DNA of 64,000 bases from Thalassotalea_H castellviae (GCF_031846185.1 NZ_JAVRIF010000002.1:62001-126000), one strand, 5' to 3'. Positions 1 through 9,620 are shown, counted from the first letter of the stretch. The notes: generated from the letters alone by a model not told the origin. A program made the numbers and translations.

Positions 1-496
1 GATACAGAAGCTATCGATATTATTCGGACAACAATTAATCACAGTTTCCGACGCAGAAAGCTTACTGATTAAACAAGCTAAATTTAACCCATTCCAATTA
101 ATAGATGCGATGTTAATGGGCGATATCAAAAAGTGTGTTGCCATGTTAGATCAACTGCAACAGGATGGTACTGCCATCAATCAACTCATTTGGTTTATCC
201 ATAAAGAAATCAATCAGTTATTTATAATGCAAGAAAAAATAGCTCAAGGTGACTCGTTCGCTACTTTATGTAAAGAGTTTAGAATTTGGGATAAAAGGAA
301 GCCTCTTTACCAACATGCTATTAATCACATAACAGAGCATAATTTAGCGTATGCGCAAGCTAGAATTGCAGATGTAGATACCATCAGTAAAACCAATAGT
401 GAGTTTAATCCGTTTGTTTTACTCGCCGATGTCTTAGTTAGTTTATATCATGGTGAAACCATGAAACATTATTCGCTAAATTATGAATATGCTTAA
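1..496 (+). CDS. holA: DNA polymerase III subunit delta, C-terminal part (5' end outside window)
   Basis: This is the C-terminal part of the clamp-loader delta subunit, which opens the beta sliding clamp during replication. The reading frame is open from base 2 to the stop, so the gene enters from the left edge and about 164 residues are visible. The helical tail (AMLMGDIKKCVAMLDQLQQD, then a WFIHKEINQL stretch) matches the C-terminal domain of HolA that contacts the other clamp-loader subunits. The next gene, nadD, starts inside its last 14 bases. The holA-nadD-rsfS-rlmH order is standard in gammaproteobacteria and strongly supports the call. The AAA+ core is not visible. Confidence 0.88.
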   Translation, partial: IQKLSILFGQQLITVSDAESLLIKQAKFNPFQLIDAMLMGDIKKCVAMLDQLQQDGTAINQLIWFIHKEINQLFIMQEKIAQGDSFATLCKEFRIWDKRKPLYQHAINHITEHNLAYAQARIADVDTISKTNSEFNPFVLLADVLVSLYHGETMKHYSLNYEYA

Positions 497-1190
497 GCCT
501 TCACAACATGAAAGCCAATCAAAGCTGACACCTGTAAAAGCAAGCCAGCAATCTTTTTCACGAATTGGTATCTTGGGGGGGACTTTTGATCCGATTCATT
601 TAGGTCATATTATTCCTGCGATAGAAAATGCTAACTGGTTATCACTTGATAAACTTTATCTTTTACCTGCACACATTCCGCCTCATAAAACACAAACATC
701 AGCCAACGCAACTCACCGCAAAGCAATGGTTGAATTAGTTTGTCAGCAATATCCAATTTTTCAACTTGATGATAGAGAGTTATATAAAGATACCCCTTCG
801 TATACTTTAGAAAGCTTGAAAGATATCCATCAACAATATCCAAATAGCCAAGTATTTTTTATCATTGGCATGGACTCATTATTAACATTTACCCTTTGGC
901 ATCACTGGTCTGAAATACTGAAATATTGTCATTTATTAGTTAATACTCGACCAGACTATGATGTTAATGCACTTAAACAAGCTTGCCATCAATCATTATC
1001 GCCTTACTTTACCGATGACCTTACCCTATTGAGTAATACTCAGTCAGGAAAGATCCTTTTTCATCAAAACACGAATATCGATATCTCATCTACACAAATT
1101 CGCCAAGCAATAAAGGCCAATAACTTAGATGAAAACACGCTTTGTCCGAGCGTGCTAAACTATATCAAACAACACCAATTATACCGTTAA
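483..1190 (+). CDS. nadD: Nicotinate-nucleotide adenylyltransferase
   Basis: This enzyme transfers AMP from ATP to nicotinate mononucleotide to give deamido-NAD in NAD biosynthesis, in the cytoplasm. The nucleotidyltransferase signature GGTFDPIHLGH sits near residues 32-42 and the second signature ISSTQIR near residue 201. The 235 residues are somewhat longer than the usual 210-220 because about 27 residues precede the first beta strand (SRIGILGGTF). The start is an ATG inside the end of holA; a second in-frame ATG two codons later is also possible. The overlap with holA suggests translational coupling. Confidence 0.95.
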   Translation: MNMLKPSQHESQSKLTPVKASQQSFSRIGILGGTFDPIHLGHIIPAIENANWLSLDKLYLLPAHIPPHKTQTSANATHRKAMVELVCQQYPIFQLDDRELYKDTPSYTLESLKDIHQQYPNSQVFFIIGMDSLLTFTLWHHWSEILKYCHLLVNTRPDYDVNALKQACHQSLSPYFTDDLTLLSNTQSGKILFHQNTNIDISSTQIRQAIKANNLDENTLCPSVLNYIKQHQLYR

Positions 1191-1324
1191 CCACATCTAT
1201 TTATTCATAATACGGCGAATGCATTTTTCTTGCAGTGTAAAAATGCCCCTACACTATTAACCTAACATTAGAATAGTGATATTATTGTTTTCAATTACCA
1301 TCAAATTAATGAAGAGTACTCACT

Positions 1325-1642
1325 TTGCAAATTGAAGCATTAACCGCTTTTGTTACTGAAAAAATAGAAGACATGAAAGGCCGTGATCTTATCACGTTAG
1401 ATATTGCTGAAAAATCTGACTTTGCCGATGTGATGATTATCGCCTCAGGTAATTCAAATCGTCATGTAAAATCAATCGCACAATATTTAACAGCAGAATG
1501 CCGTGCTGCTGGCACAGAGCCATTAGGTGTTGAAGGTAATGATGTTGGAGAATGGGCCTTAGTGGATTTAGGCGAAATTGTTGTTCACATCATGACAGAC
1601 ACTACCCGTGATACTTATCAACTAGAACAATTATGGGAATAA
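1325..1642 (+). CDS. rsfS: Ribosome silencing factor RsfS
   Basis: RsfS binds ribosomal protein L14 and blocks subunit joining, which lowers translation in starvation. The 105 residues match the usual length. The family features are visible: an N-terminal helix, a DLITLDIAEKSDFADVMII strand region, the SGNSNRHVKSIA segment and the LGVEGNDVGEW segment. The start codon is TTG: no in-frame ATG gives the conserved N-terminus, and a purine-rich GAAGAG lies upstream. It is followed 9 bases later by rlmH, the usual partner. The 134-base gap after nadD probably carries a promoter. Confidence 0.95.
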   Translation: MQIEALTAFVTEKIEDMKGRDLITLDIAEKSDFADVMIIASGNSNRHVKSIAQYLTAECRAAGTEPLGVEGNDVGEWALVDLGEIVVHIMTDTTRDTYQLEQLWE

Positions 1643-1651
1643 GTTAAACAC

Positions 1652-2122
1652 ATGCGTTTAACCCTCTATGCTGTAGGCAATAAAATGCCTGCATGGGTCA
1701 CTCAAGGTTTCAACGAATACAGCCGTCGTTTTCCTCGGGATGTGTCTTTTCATTTAGTAGAAATTCCTCCTGGAAAGCGCGGCAAAAATGCCGACATCGC
1801 CCGCATTCTTGAAAAAGAAGGCGAACAAATGCTCGCGGCTATTCCAAAAGGCAACCGCATTGTCACCTTAGAAGTGGAAGGTAAACCTTGGACCACGCCG
1901 CAATTAGCAAAACAATTAGAAAATTGGCAACTCGACAGTCGTGATGTTGCGCTTTTGGTTGGCGGACCCGAAGGTTTAGCTCCTGCTTGTATCAAAGCAT
2001 CAGAACAAAAATGGTCATTATCGCCATTAACACTTCCCCACCCTATGGTTAGAATCGTGCTTGCAGAAAGTTTATATCGCGCGTGGAGTATCAACAATAA
2101 TCACCCATATCATCGAGAATAA
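1652..2122 (+). CDS. rlmH: 23S rRNA pseudouridine-1915 N3-methyltransferase RlmH
   Basis: This SPOUT-class enzyme methylates pseudouridine 1915 in helix 69 of 23S rRNA on assembled ribosomes, using S-adenosylmethionine. The 156 residues are the family length. The SAM-binding knot motif LLVGGPEGLAP and the C-terminal tail ending in YHRE, which is conserved in the family, are both present. It lies in a tight cluster: 9 bases after rsfS and 2 bases before mrdA, which suggests cotranscription with the cell-shape genes. Confidence 0.97.
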   Translation: MRLTLYAVGNKMPAWVTQGFNEYSRRFPRDVSFHLVEIPPGKRGKNADIARILEKEGEQMLAAIPKGNRIVTLEVEGKPWTTPQLAKQLENWQLDSRDVALLVGGPEGLAPACIKASEQKWSLSPLTLPHPMVRIVLAESLYRAWSINNNHPYHRE

Positions 2123-2124
2123 AG

Positions 2125-4122
2125 ATGCCTAGGCCAAAACGTGTCGTTATTCGAAATCATAGTGCAGAAGCAAATTTATTTGCCCGAAGAGCCTTTATTA
2201 CGCTATTAGGCGTTATCGTCATCATACTCATATTGTTTAATAATATTTATGAACTTGAAATTAGCTCTTACGAAAAATATCAAACTCGTTCTAACTCAAA
2301 CCGAATTAAACTTTTGCCTGTTGCGCCTAACCGAGGATTAATTTATGACAGAAACGGCGTGTTACTTGCTGAAAACAAGCCTATTTTCAGCTTAGAGGTG
2401 ATCCCTGAACAAGTTGAAAATCTTGAAGAAACAATTAAAGCAGTTAGCGAGCTTTTAGAGATCCCCAAAGAAAAACAAACGAAACTTTTTGAATCTTTAC
2501 GCAGTAAACGTCGCTTTAAACCACTCGAGTTAATTTCAAGACTAAGTGATCAACAAGTCGCATTATTTTCGGTCAATCAACATAAATTTCCCGGCTTGTT
2601 TATTGATGCACGGCTAAAACGGTATTACCCTTTTGCGGATTTAACCACACATTCGTTAGGTTATGTCGCGCGGATAAATCGCAGAGATGTGATTAAATTA
2701 GAAGAGCAAGGTAAAGAAGAAAACTATGCTGCCACCCGCAATATTGGCAAGCTTGGCTTAGAAAGATTTTACCAAGATATTCTTCATGGCACCATTGGCC
2801 ACCAAGAAGTAGAAATAAACAATCAAGGTCGCATTATTCGTACGTTGAACTTTACCCCGCCAGTGCCAGGCAAAGATTTAACCTTAACCCTTGATATAGA
2901 ATTACAAATGATCGCAAAACGCGCCTTATCAGGTAAACGTGGGGCAATCGTCGCGATAGATCCTCGTGATGGCGGCGTACTCGCAATGTATTCTAACCCT
3001 AGTTATAACGGTAATTTATTTGTTCATGGCATCAGCAATAAAAACTATAAAAAATTACTTAGTTCTAAAGATCGTCCTTTAGTGAATCGTACCGTCCAAG
3101 GTTATCCACCCGCCTCAACGATAAAGCCACTTCTTGCGCTCACAGGCTTAGAAGAAGAAATAATTACGCCTGAAACAGAAATATACGATCCCGGATTTTA
3201 TCAATTACCTGGTATTGAAACCAAACGTCGCGATTGGAAAAAATGGGGACATGGCAAAGTTAACCTAGCTAAATCTCTCGAGCAATCGTGTAATGTTTAT
3301 TACTACGATTTATCGTATAAGTTAGGTATCACGCGTATCGCCAGAATGATGGAAAAATTTGGCTTTGGCGAATATACCGGTATCGACATTTATGAAGAAA
3401 ACCGAGCAATCATGCCCAGTGTAGAATGGAAACGCGCACGCTATAACCAACCTTGGTATACGGGAGAAACGTTATCAGTAGGCATTGGACAAAGTTATTG
3501 GACTGTAACACCACTGCAATTGGCTCAAGCAATGTCAATTTTGGTTAATAAAGGCCATATCAAAGTCCCACATTTACTTAAAGCGACCAAGGAAATCGTC
3601 TTAACGCCAAGCGAAAACAACGATGCGCCTATGGAGGGGACTGAGCATGTGATTGAAATGCCTGTTGATGAAAAGCCTCCGATTGAATTATCCAAAAACG
3701 AATACTGGGATATTGTTTTAGACGGTATGCATAATACGGTACAAAAATTTGGTGCAACTGGTTATTCTGCCTTTAAAGGCAGTAAATATGATGCTGCAGG
3801 AAAAACAGGTTCGGCACAAACCGCGAATATTGGTCAAGATGAAAAATATGACGCTGAAACAACGCAAGAAAACCAACGTGATAATGCTATGTTTGTTGCC
3901 TTTGCACCGTATGAAAAACCTGAAATTGTCGTTGCTGTCGCAATAGAAAACGTTGCTAAAGGTGGTGGTGGTACTAATGCTGCACCTGTCGCGCGACAAA
4001 TTATGGATCAATATTTCGGTAATCGAGTTATCGTCAGTAAAAACAAACACCCGCATCATGATAAAACCTATGGTGAACAATATTTAGATTCACCTAAAAA
4101 TAAACACTCAGGAAGTAATTAA
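2125..4122 (+). CDS. mrdA: Penicillin-binding protein 2, elongasome transpeptidase
   Basis: This class B PBP cross-links peptidoglycan during cell elongation together with RodA. One membrane anchor lies near residues 24-42 (FITLLGVIVIILILFNNIY). A dimerisation domain follows, then the transpeptidase domain with all three active-site motifs: S331-T-I-K, S388-C-N and K560-T-G. At 665 residues it is somewhat longer than the E. coli protein (633). The extra length includes an acidic insert after about residue 500 and a Lys/His-rich tail. Its stop codon overlaps the rodA start by one base. Confidence 0.97.
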   Translation: MPRPKRVVIRNHSAEANLFARRAFITLLGVIVIILILFNNIYELEISSYEKYQTRSNSNRIKLLPVAPNRGLIYDRNGVLLAENKPIFSLEVIPEQVENLEETIKAVSELLEIPKEKQTKLFESLRSKRRFKPLELISRLSDQQVALFSVNQHKFPGLFIDARLKRYYPFADLTTHSLGYVARINRRDVIKLEEQGKEENYAATRNIGKLGLERFYQDILHGTIGHQEVEINNQGRIIRTLNFTPPVPGKDLTLTLDIELQMIAKRALSGKRGAIVAIDPRDGGVLAMYSNPSYNGNLFVHGISNKNYKKLLSSKDRPLVNRTVQGYPPASTIKPLLALTGLEEEIITPETEIYDPGFYQLPGIETKRRDWKKWGHGKVNLAKSLEQSCNVYYYDLSYKLGITRIARMMEKFGFGEYTGIDIYEENRAIMPSVEWKRARYNQPWYTGETLSVGIGQSYWTVTPLQLAQAMSILVNKGHIKVPHLLKATKEIVLTPSENNDAPMEGTEHVIEMPVDEKPPIELSKNEYWDIVLDGMHNTVQKFGATGYSAFKGSKYDAAGKTGSAQTANIGQDEKYDAETTQENQRDNAMFVAFAPYEKPEIVVAVAIENVAKGGGGTNAAPVARQIMDQYFGNRVIVSKNKHPHHDKTYGEQYLDSPKNKHSGSN

Positions 4123-5237
4123 TGCGTTCTACTGGTCACGATCAACAAAAACAACGCAGCATTTGGTATCGTCTCAATATCGATGTGCCACTTTTATTGG
4201 GTATTTTATCTCTGCTTGTCTTAGGTTTATGCGTCGTTTACAGTGCTGGAGGTCAAAGTGCCGATATGGCGATTCGACACGCGAAACGAATTGGTATCGC
4301 ATTATTTGTTATGTTTTTGGTTGCTCAAATTCCTCCACTCGTGTATCGAAAATGGGCCGTTCCTGCCTTTATTGTGGGTATTTCTTTATTGGTAGCGGTG
4401 CTTTTATTCGGGCACGTTGGTAAAGGTGCCCAGCGCTGGATCAATTTAGGTTTCACTATGTTTCAGCCATCTGAAATCATGAAATTAATTGTACCTATCA
4501 TGATTGCTTGGTATGTCAGTCAATTTAATTTACCGACTAAAATCATCCACATTATAGCCGCTTTCATTTTAGTGTTGATCCCAACATTGTTGATCGCGAA
4601 ACAACCTGATTTAGGCACGTCATTGTTAATTGCAAGCTCCGGAATTTTTGTCATTTTCTTAGCCGGTGCGAGTTGGAAACTCATTGGGGCTTGTGGGGTA
4701 CTCGCTTCGGCATTTGCCCCTATATTATGGTTATTTTTGATGAAAGATTACCAAAAGCAGCGTGTGTTAACTTTTTTAAATCCAGAGCAAGATCCGCTTG
4801 GCTCAGGTTATCATATTATTCAGTCAAAAATCGCCATTGGATCTGGAGGTCTGCAAGGCAAAGGCTGGCTACAAGGCACTCAGTCTCAATTAGAGTTTTT
4901 GCCTGAACGCCATACTGATTTTATTTTTGCCGTCTTTAGTGAAGAGTTTGGTTTAATTGGCGTGACATTATTATTATTGGTCTATTTAGCGATAGTCATG
5001 CGCGGTTTATGGATTGCTATCAGCGCAGAGCACGCGTTTACTAAACTTTTAGCAGGAAGCCTCACCCTCACTTTTTTTGTTTACGTGTTTGTTAATATTG
5101 GTATGGTTTCTGGGCTATTACCTGTGGTTGGTGTACCTTTACCTCTTGTCAGTTATGGCGGAACCTCCATGGTTACATTAATGGCAGGTTTTGGTATTTT
5201 AATGGCAATCAGTACGCATAGGCGCTTTATAGCTTAA
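4122..5237 (+). CDS. mrdB: Peptidoglycan glycosyltransferase RodA
   Basis: RodA is the SEDS-family integral membrane polymerase that extends glycan strands during rod elongation, in complex with PBP2. The 371 residues contain about ten hydrophobic segments. SEDS landmarks are visible: RWINLG followed by QPSEIMKL, then the loop GSGGLQGKGW and FLPERHTDFIFAV, which includes the family's conserved acidic and arginine residues. The start codon overlaps the mrdA stop (TAATG), so the two partners should be made together. Confidence 0.96.
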   Translation: MRSTGHDQQKQRSIWYRLNIDVPLLLGILSLLVLGLCVVYSAGGQSADMAIRHAKRIGIALFVMFLVAQIPPLVYRKWAVPAFIVGISLLVAVLLFGHVGKGAQRWINLGFTMFQPSEIMKLIVPIMIAWYVSQFNLPTKIIHIIAAFILVLIPTLLIAKQPDLGTSLLIASSGIFVIFLAGASWKLIGACGVLASAFAPILWLFLMKDYQKQRVLTFLNPEQDPLGSGYHIIQSKIAIGSGGLQGKGWLQGTQSQLEFLPERHTDFIFAVFSEEFGLIGVTLLLLVYLAIVMRGLWIAISAEHAFTKLLAGSLTLTFFVYVFVNIGMVSGLLPVVGVPLPLVSYGGTSMVTLMAGFGILMAISTHRRFIA

Positions 5238-5250
5238 TTAACCAGTCCTT

Positions 5251-6039
5251 ATGAAAAAAATAAAACTAATCACTCTCGCTTTTCTCAGCTTACTAATCGC
5301 CGCTGGCTGTAGTAATAATCACGGCCGTTATCAGCAAAAAAATGACAGTACACCTACAAGGTTGCCTAATGAATTTGAATTACGCGATGCTATTCCACGT
5401 GCTGAAGAGAAAAGTCGAGGCGGCAATAAACACTATCAAGTCAGAGGAAAAAACTACCAAGTTTTACATACAGCTGACAATTTCAAGCAATCAGGCATTG
5501 CTTCATGGTACGGCAAAAAATTTCATGGTCATTTAACCTCAAATGGTGAAATTTATAATATGTATGGAATGAGTGCTGCGCATAAAAACTTGCCCTTACC
5601 TTCTTACGTAAAAGTCACCAATAATGATAATCAAAAAACAGTGATTGTTAGAGTTAATGATCGCGGACCGTTCCATCAAAATAGGATCATTGATTTGTCC
5701 TATAGTGCCGCTTATAAATTAGATATGTTAAAAACAGGCACCGCTAATGTCACAATAGAAGCCATTACTTTTAATGCAGATAATCAACCAATCATCATCG
5801 TCGATAATAAAATATCGACCGGTAATTATATTCAGGTATTTGCGACACGCGATAAGCAAATCGCAGAAAAAACGGCTAAAGCAATCACCACATTATTTCA
5901 ACAGCCTGCAAGCCATCAAAAAATACACAATATATACAAGGTTCAAGTAGGACCGTTTCAAGATCAAGCCTCTTTAGAGAAAGTATTAAACCAGCTTAAA
6001 ACAAACGGGTATTCAGGGGCTTTTAGAGTGAGTCTATAA
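5251..6039 (+). CDS. rlpA: RlpA septal-ring lytic transglycosylase, lipoprotein
   Basis: RlpA is an outer-membrane lipoprotein that acts on denuded glycan strands at the septum. A lipoprotein signal with lipobox IAAGC puts the acylated cysteine at residue 20. The double-psi beta-barrel domain spans about residues 80-165 (GIASWYGKKFHG, NDRGPF). A SPOR domain of about 75 residues closes the protein (NYIQVFA to GAFRVSL) and should target it to denuded peptidoglycan. It starts 13 bases after rodA and belongs to the same operon. Confidence 0.94.
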   Translation: MKKIKLITLAFLSLLIAAGCSNNHGRYQQKNDSTPTRLPNEFELRDAIPRAEEKSRGGNKHYQVRGKNYQVLHTADNFKQSGIASWYGKKFHGHLTSNGEIYNMYGMSAAHKNLPLPSYVKVTNNDNQKTVIVRVNDRGPFHQNRIIDLSYSAAYKLDMLKTGTANVTIEAITFNADNQPIIIVDNKISTGNYIQVFATRDKQIAEKTAKAITTLFQQPASHQKIHNIYKVQVGPFQDQASLEKVLNQLKTNGYSGAFRVSL

Positions 6040-6192
6040 ACTCATTTAATCAATAAATTCATTAAATGATACATTTGCTTTATTTCCCCCCATAGCAATC
6101 AAAATTAAAACTGGTATACTGCTGAAAACACATATTTTCCAGGTAGCGTTTTTATATTAAAACGTTTACCTACAACTTTTCACAGGACTGTT

Positions 6193-7389
6193 ATGCCTCA
6201 GCAATTGGCCAAAACAATGACCAAAAAACATCGTAAAATCATTAGCCTTTTAGGCTCTATCGCATTCACCCTTTCATCATTATCTCAAGCGGCTACTATT
6301 ATTCCTTCGCCGCCACAAATAAATGCTAAAGGGCATATTTTAGTTGATTTCACTACCGGTAAAGTTATCGCTGAAGGAAATGCTGATATTCTTCTTGCTC
6401 CAGCCAGCTTAACTAAAATCATGACAAGTTACATTGTTGGTAAAGAGCTGCAATCTGGAAATATCAAAAATGACGACCCTGTTAAAATTAGCAAAAATGC
6501 TTGGGCAACAGGGAATCCTATTTTTAAAGGCTCGTCATTAATGTTTTTAGAAGTTGGTAAAGAAGTCCCTATTCATGAAATAAACCAAGGGATTATTGTA
6601 GCTTCTGGCAATGATGCATGTGTCGCTATTGCCGAACATATTGCAGGCAGTGAAGGTGCCTTTGCCGATATGATGAATGCTTATGCAGAGCAACTCGGCA
6701 TGAGCAGTAGTTATTTTGAAAATAGCCATGGTTTAGATAGCACAGAGCATAAAACTACTGCTAGAGATATGGCAACGTTAGCTAAAGCATTAATCCGTGA
6801 TGTACCTGAAGAGTATGAGATTTATAAACAAAAATCTTACACTTTTAACGGTATTAAAACAGTAAACCGTAACGGGCTTTTATGGGATAAAAGCATGAAT
6901 GTAGACGGCTTAAAAACTGGTCATACTGCTCAAGCTGGTTACAGTTTAGTAAGTTCTGCAACCAAAGGCGACATGCGTTTAATTAGTGTTGTGATGGGGA
7001 CAAACAGTGAACGTTCGCGTCTTGTTGAAAGTAGAAAATTATTAAATTACGGATTCCGATTTTTTGAAACTTATACCCCCTATAAAGCAGGCGAAAAATT
7101 TGTTTCTGATCGAGTTTGGATGGGAGATGTTAAAGAAGTTGACTTAGGTATTCTTGAAGATACCCCTATTACCATCCCGCGAGGACAACGCAAAAACTTA
7201 AAAGCAAATTTCGAATTGAACCAACAACTTATTGCCCCTCTTGCTAAAGGCCAAGTAGTCGGTAAAGTATTTTTACAACTTGATGGTGAAGATATTGGCG
7301 AATACCCGCTTGTTACCTTACAAGAAATTAACGAAGGCGGTATGTTCGATCGTTTAATGGATTACGTAAAACTACAATTTCAAAATTAG
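6193..7389 (+). CDS. dacA: Serine-type D-Ala-D-Ala carboxypeptidase (PBP5/6)
   Basis: This low-molecular-weight PBP trims the terminal D-alanine from peptidoglycan stem peptides. A signal peptide ends near residue 33 (SSLSQAAT). The active-site motifs are S72-L-T-K, S138-G-N and K241-T-G. A PBP5-type C-terminal beta domain follows, and the tail (MFDRLMDYVKLQFQ) looks like the amphipathic helix that anchors the enzyme to the inner membrane. The length of 398 residues is normal. AGGA lies about 7 bases before the ATG. A strong terminator follows the gene. Confidence 0.96.
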   Translation: MPQQLAKTMTKKHRKIISLLGSIAFTLSSLSQAATIIPSPPQINAKGHILVDFTTGKVIAEGNADILLAPASLTKIMTSYIVGKELQSGNIKNDDPVKISKNAWATGNPIFKGSSLMFLEVGKEVPIHEINQGIIVASGNDACVAIAEHIAGSEGAFADMMNAYAEQLGMSSSYFENSHGLDSTEHKTTARDMATLAKALIRDVPEEYEIYKQKSYTFNGIKTVNRNGLLWDKSMNVDGLKTGHTAQAGYSLVSSATKGDMRLISVVMGTNSERSRLVESRKLLNYGFRFFETYTPYKAGEKFVSDRVWMGDVKEVDLGILEDTPITIPRGQRKNLKANFELNQQLIAPLAKGQVVGKVFLQLDGEDIGEYPLVTLQEINEGGMFDRLMDYVKLQFQN

Positions 7390-7418
7390 TTTGCCAAATA
7401 ATCAACAAATCACCGTAT

Positions 7419-7446
7419 AAAGCTCAGTATTTACTGAGCTTTTTTT
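7419..7446 (+). terminator. Rho-independent terminator after dacA
   Basis: Two 11-base complementary arms (AAAGCTCAGTA and TACTGAGCTTT) flank a very short centre and run into a stretch of T. It lies about 30 bases after the dacA stop and should end the rsfS-to-dacA transcript. Confidence 0.85.
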
Positions 7447-7565
7447 ATTATCTGGTAAAACTTGATTTATAACAAAACGTCACCATTTTTCTTACCAAGA
7501 AATAGTGTTAAAATAACGCCATTAAAATCGATACTGTAAAGTCATACTCAAGATTGAGAACTTAA

Positions 7566-7829
7566 ATGAAAACCAAATTTGATGAACTACTTGAATTTCC
7601 AACTGTTTTAAACTTCAAAGTAATGGGAGTTGCCAGTGATGATCTACCAGACATAGTGATTGCTGAATTGCAAAAACATACCCCTGGAGATTATTCGCCC
7701 ACAATTAAGCCAAGTTCAAAAGGTAATTATCATTCTTTATCGATAGCAGTAACGGTTACAAGTAAAGATCATATTGAAACCATCTACAAAACCTTAACTG
7801 CCCTCGAACAAGTTAGATACGTGCTGTAA
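7566..7829 (+). CDS. ybeD: YbeD family protein (DUF493)
   Basis: This is a small conserved protein of unknown role with an ACT-like fold, almost always found between dacA and lipB. The 87 residues match the family length, and the opening TKFDELLEFPTVLNFKVMG is characteristic. A role in regulation of lipoate synthesis has been suggested from its position only. The sequence shows no catalytic motif. Confidence 0.93.
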   Translation: MKTKFDELLEFPTVLNFKVMGVASDDLPDIVIAELQKHTPGDYSPTIKPSSKGNYHSLSIAVTVTSKDHIETIYKTLTALEQVRYVL

Positions 7830-7919
7830 TCAATCTAATAGCCGTACATATTGTACTGCTATTTGAAGAAAATACTCAGCAACAAGCACTTAACGGCACT
7901 GCCTAACACAAGGTATATT

Positions 7920-8579
7920 TTGAAACACTCGCTTATAATACGGCAATTGAACCGAATGGATTATGTATCTGTTTGGCAGGCCATGCAAAATTTTACGGAT
8001 AACCGTGACGATTCAACACAAGATGAACTCTGGTTAGTTGAACACCCGAGCGTTTTTACGCAAGGGCAAGCAGGTAAAGAAGAACATTTGCTGATGCCAG
8101 GAGATATCCCAGTTGTCAAAGTGGACAGAGGTGGGCAAGTTACCTATCACGGTCCCGGTCAGCAAGTTATTTATTTTATGATTAATTTGCGTCGTCGTAA
8201 AATGGGCGTTCGTCAACTCGTCACATTAATAGAGAATGGTATTGTACAAGCGCTCGCCGATTACAATATCCAAGCCAATGCAAAACCTGATGCCCCAGGG
8301 GTGTACGTGAACGGCGATAAAATAGCTTCTTTAGGGTTAAGGGTTCGCAAAGGCTGCTCTTTTCACGGTTTAGCATTAAATGTAAAAATGGATCTATCAC
8401 CTTTTCTACGTATAAATCCATGTGGCTATGCCGGACTGGCCATGACACAAACAGCAGATCTTAGCTCATTAAAAACCATTGATGAAGCAGGTAAAGCATT
8501 AATCAAACACATGTCAGTATTGTTAGATGCTGACACTATTAGTTATCAAACGGGATTGGAGTCATTAAATGACCACTAA
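7920..8579 (+). CDS. lipB: Octanoyl-[acyl-carrier-protein]:protein octanoyltransferase
   Basis: LipB moves octanoate from acyl carrier protein to lipoyl domains, the first step of endogenous lipoate synthesis. Family motifs are clear: DELWLVEHPSVFTQGQAGK, DRGGQVTYHGPGQ, and the active-site region KGCSFHGLALNV that carries the catalytic cysteine. I chose the TTG at 7920, which gives 219 residues (E. coli has 213), because conserved homology begins right there (LIIRQL) and AAGG lies just upstream. The frame is open further up to another TTG at 7851, but that extension of 23 residues has no family counterpart. The end overlaps lipA by 11 bases. Confidence 0.93.
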   Translation: MKHSLIIRQLNRMDYVSVWQAMQNFTDNRDDSTQDELWLVEHPSVFTQGQAGKEEHLLMPGDIPVVKVDRGGQVTYHGPGQQVIYFMINLRRRKMGVRQLVTLIENGIVQALADYNIQANAKPDAPGVYVNGDKIASLGLRVRKGCSFHGLALNVKMDLSPFLRINPCGYAGLAMTQTADLSSLKTIDEAGKALIKHMSVLLDADTISYQTGLESLNDH

Positions 8580-9537
8580 ATCATCACGCATTGCACCGGG
8601 TACAAAATTACGAGACGCTGAAAAAATGGCGCATATCCCCATTAAAGTTGTGCCTTCAGAACGTGAAACCATGTTAAGAAAACCAGAGTGGCTACGAATT
8701 AAATTACCTCGCACAACTGAGCGTATTGATAATATTAAATCGGCGTTACGTAAGCATGATCTTCACTCGGTTTGCGAAGAAGCTTCTTGCCCAAATTTAT
8801 CAGAATGTTTTAACCACGGTACTGCCACCTTCATGATTTTAGGGGATATTTGTACAAGACGTTGTCCGTTCTGTGATGTTGGTCATGGTCGCCCATTAGC
8901 ACCAAATGAAGAAGAACCTCGAAAATTAGCGCTGACGTTAAAAGACATGGCATTAAAATACGTAGTGATCACCTCAGTAGATCGTGATGATTTACGTGAT
9001 GGTGGAGCACAACAGTTTGCAGAATGTATTAAAGAAATTGCCGTTCATGCCCCCCACACAAAAGTAGAAATTCTAGTACCTGATTTTAGAGGGAGAATGG
9101 ATAAAGCGTTAGAGATATTAAATCAACATCCGCCTCACGTTTTTAATCATAACTTAGAAACCGCCCCTCGTTTATATACAAAAGCCAGACCTGGTGCAAA
9201 CTACCAGTGGTCTTTAGACTTATTGAAAAAATTTGGTGAAGCAAACCCAAGCGTTAATACGAAATCAGGATTAATGGTTGGTTTAGGTGAAACCAACGAA
9301 GAAATTCTACAAGTGATGAGAGATCTTCGCGCTCATGGTGTGAAAATGTTGACCATAGGACAATATTTACAACCGAGTAAAGATCATCTCCCCGTTGAGC
9401 GTTATGTTCACCCTGATGATTTTGACATGTTCCAAGAAGAAGCGATGAAAATGGGCTTTGAACATGCTGCTTGTGGACCTTTGGTACGTTCTTCTTATCA
9501 TGCAGATAAACAAGCTGCCGGTGAAGAAGTAAAATAA
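8569..9537 (+). CDS. lipA: Lipoyl synthase
   Basis: LipA is a radical-SAM enzyme that inserts two sulfurs into protein-bound octanoate. Both iron-sulfur cluster motifs are intact: the auxiliary cluster CEEASCPNLSEC (CX4CX5C) and the radical-SAM cluster CTRRCPFC (CX3CX2C). The C-terminal RSSYHA segment contains the conserved serine that ligates the auxiliary cluster. The 322 residues are the normal size. It overlaps lipB, so the two lipoate genes are coupled, and a bidirectional terminator follows. Confidence 0.98.
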   Translation: MTTKSSRIAPGTKLRDAEKMAHIPIKVVPSERETMLRKPEWLRIKLPRTTERIDNIKSALRKHDLHSVCEEASCPNLSECFNHGTATFMILGDICTRRCPFCDVGHGRPLAPNEEEPRKLALTLKDMALKYVVITSVDRDDLRDGGAQQFAECIKEIAVHAPHTKVEILVPDFRGRMDKALEILNQHPPHVFNHNLETAPRLYTKARPGANYQWSLDLLKKFGEANPSVNTKSGLMVGLGETNEEILQVMRDLRAHGVKMLTIGQYLQPSKDHLPVERYVHPDDFDMFQEEAMKMGFEHAACGPLVRSSYHADKQAAGEEVK

Positions 9538-9566
9538 ATTACCGTTATATCGACAACAATTATCAT

Positions 9567-9620
9567 AAAAAGCAGTGTATTTAATATTTATTCTAAATTA
9601 AATACACTGCTTTTTTTTTG
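9567..9620. terminator. Bidirectional terminator between lipA and the MFS gene
   Basis: There is a perfect 15-base inverted repeat (AGCAGTGTATTTAAT at 9571-9585 with its complement at 9597-9611) and an 11-base loop. It is followed by a run of ten T and preceded by a run of A. It can therefore terminate transcripts from both converging genes. Confidence 0.9.

Noticed and set aside
1750..2097. 115-residue minus-strand ORF opposite rlmH
   Set aside because: It lies entirely inside the conserved rlmH gene and its translation resembles no protein family.
3718..4080. 120-residue minus-strand ORF opposite the end of mrdA
   Set aside because: It lies entirely inside the transpeptidase region of mrdA, with a composition typical of an antisense frame.
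7851..7919. Upstream extension of lipB to a TTG at 7851
   Set aside because: The extra 23 residues have no counterpart in LipB proteins and the TTG has no ribosome site. The TTG at 7920 has AAGG and starts at the homology boundary.
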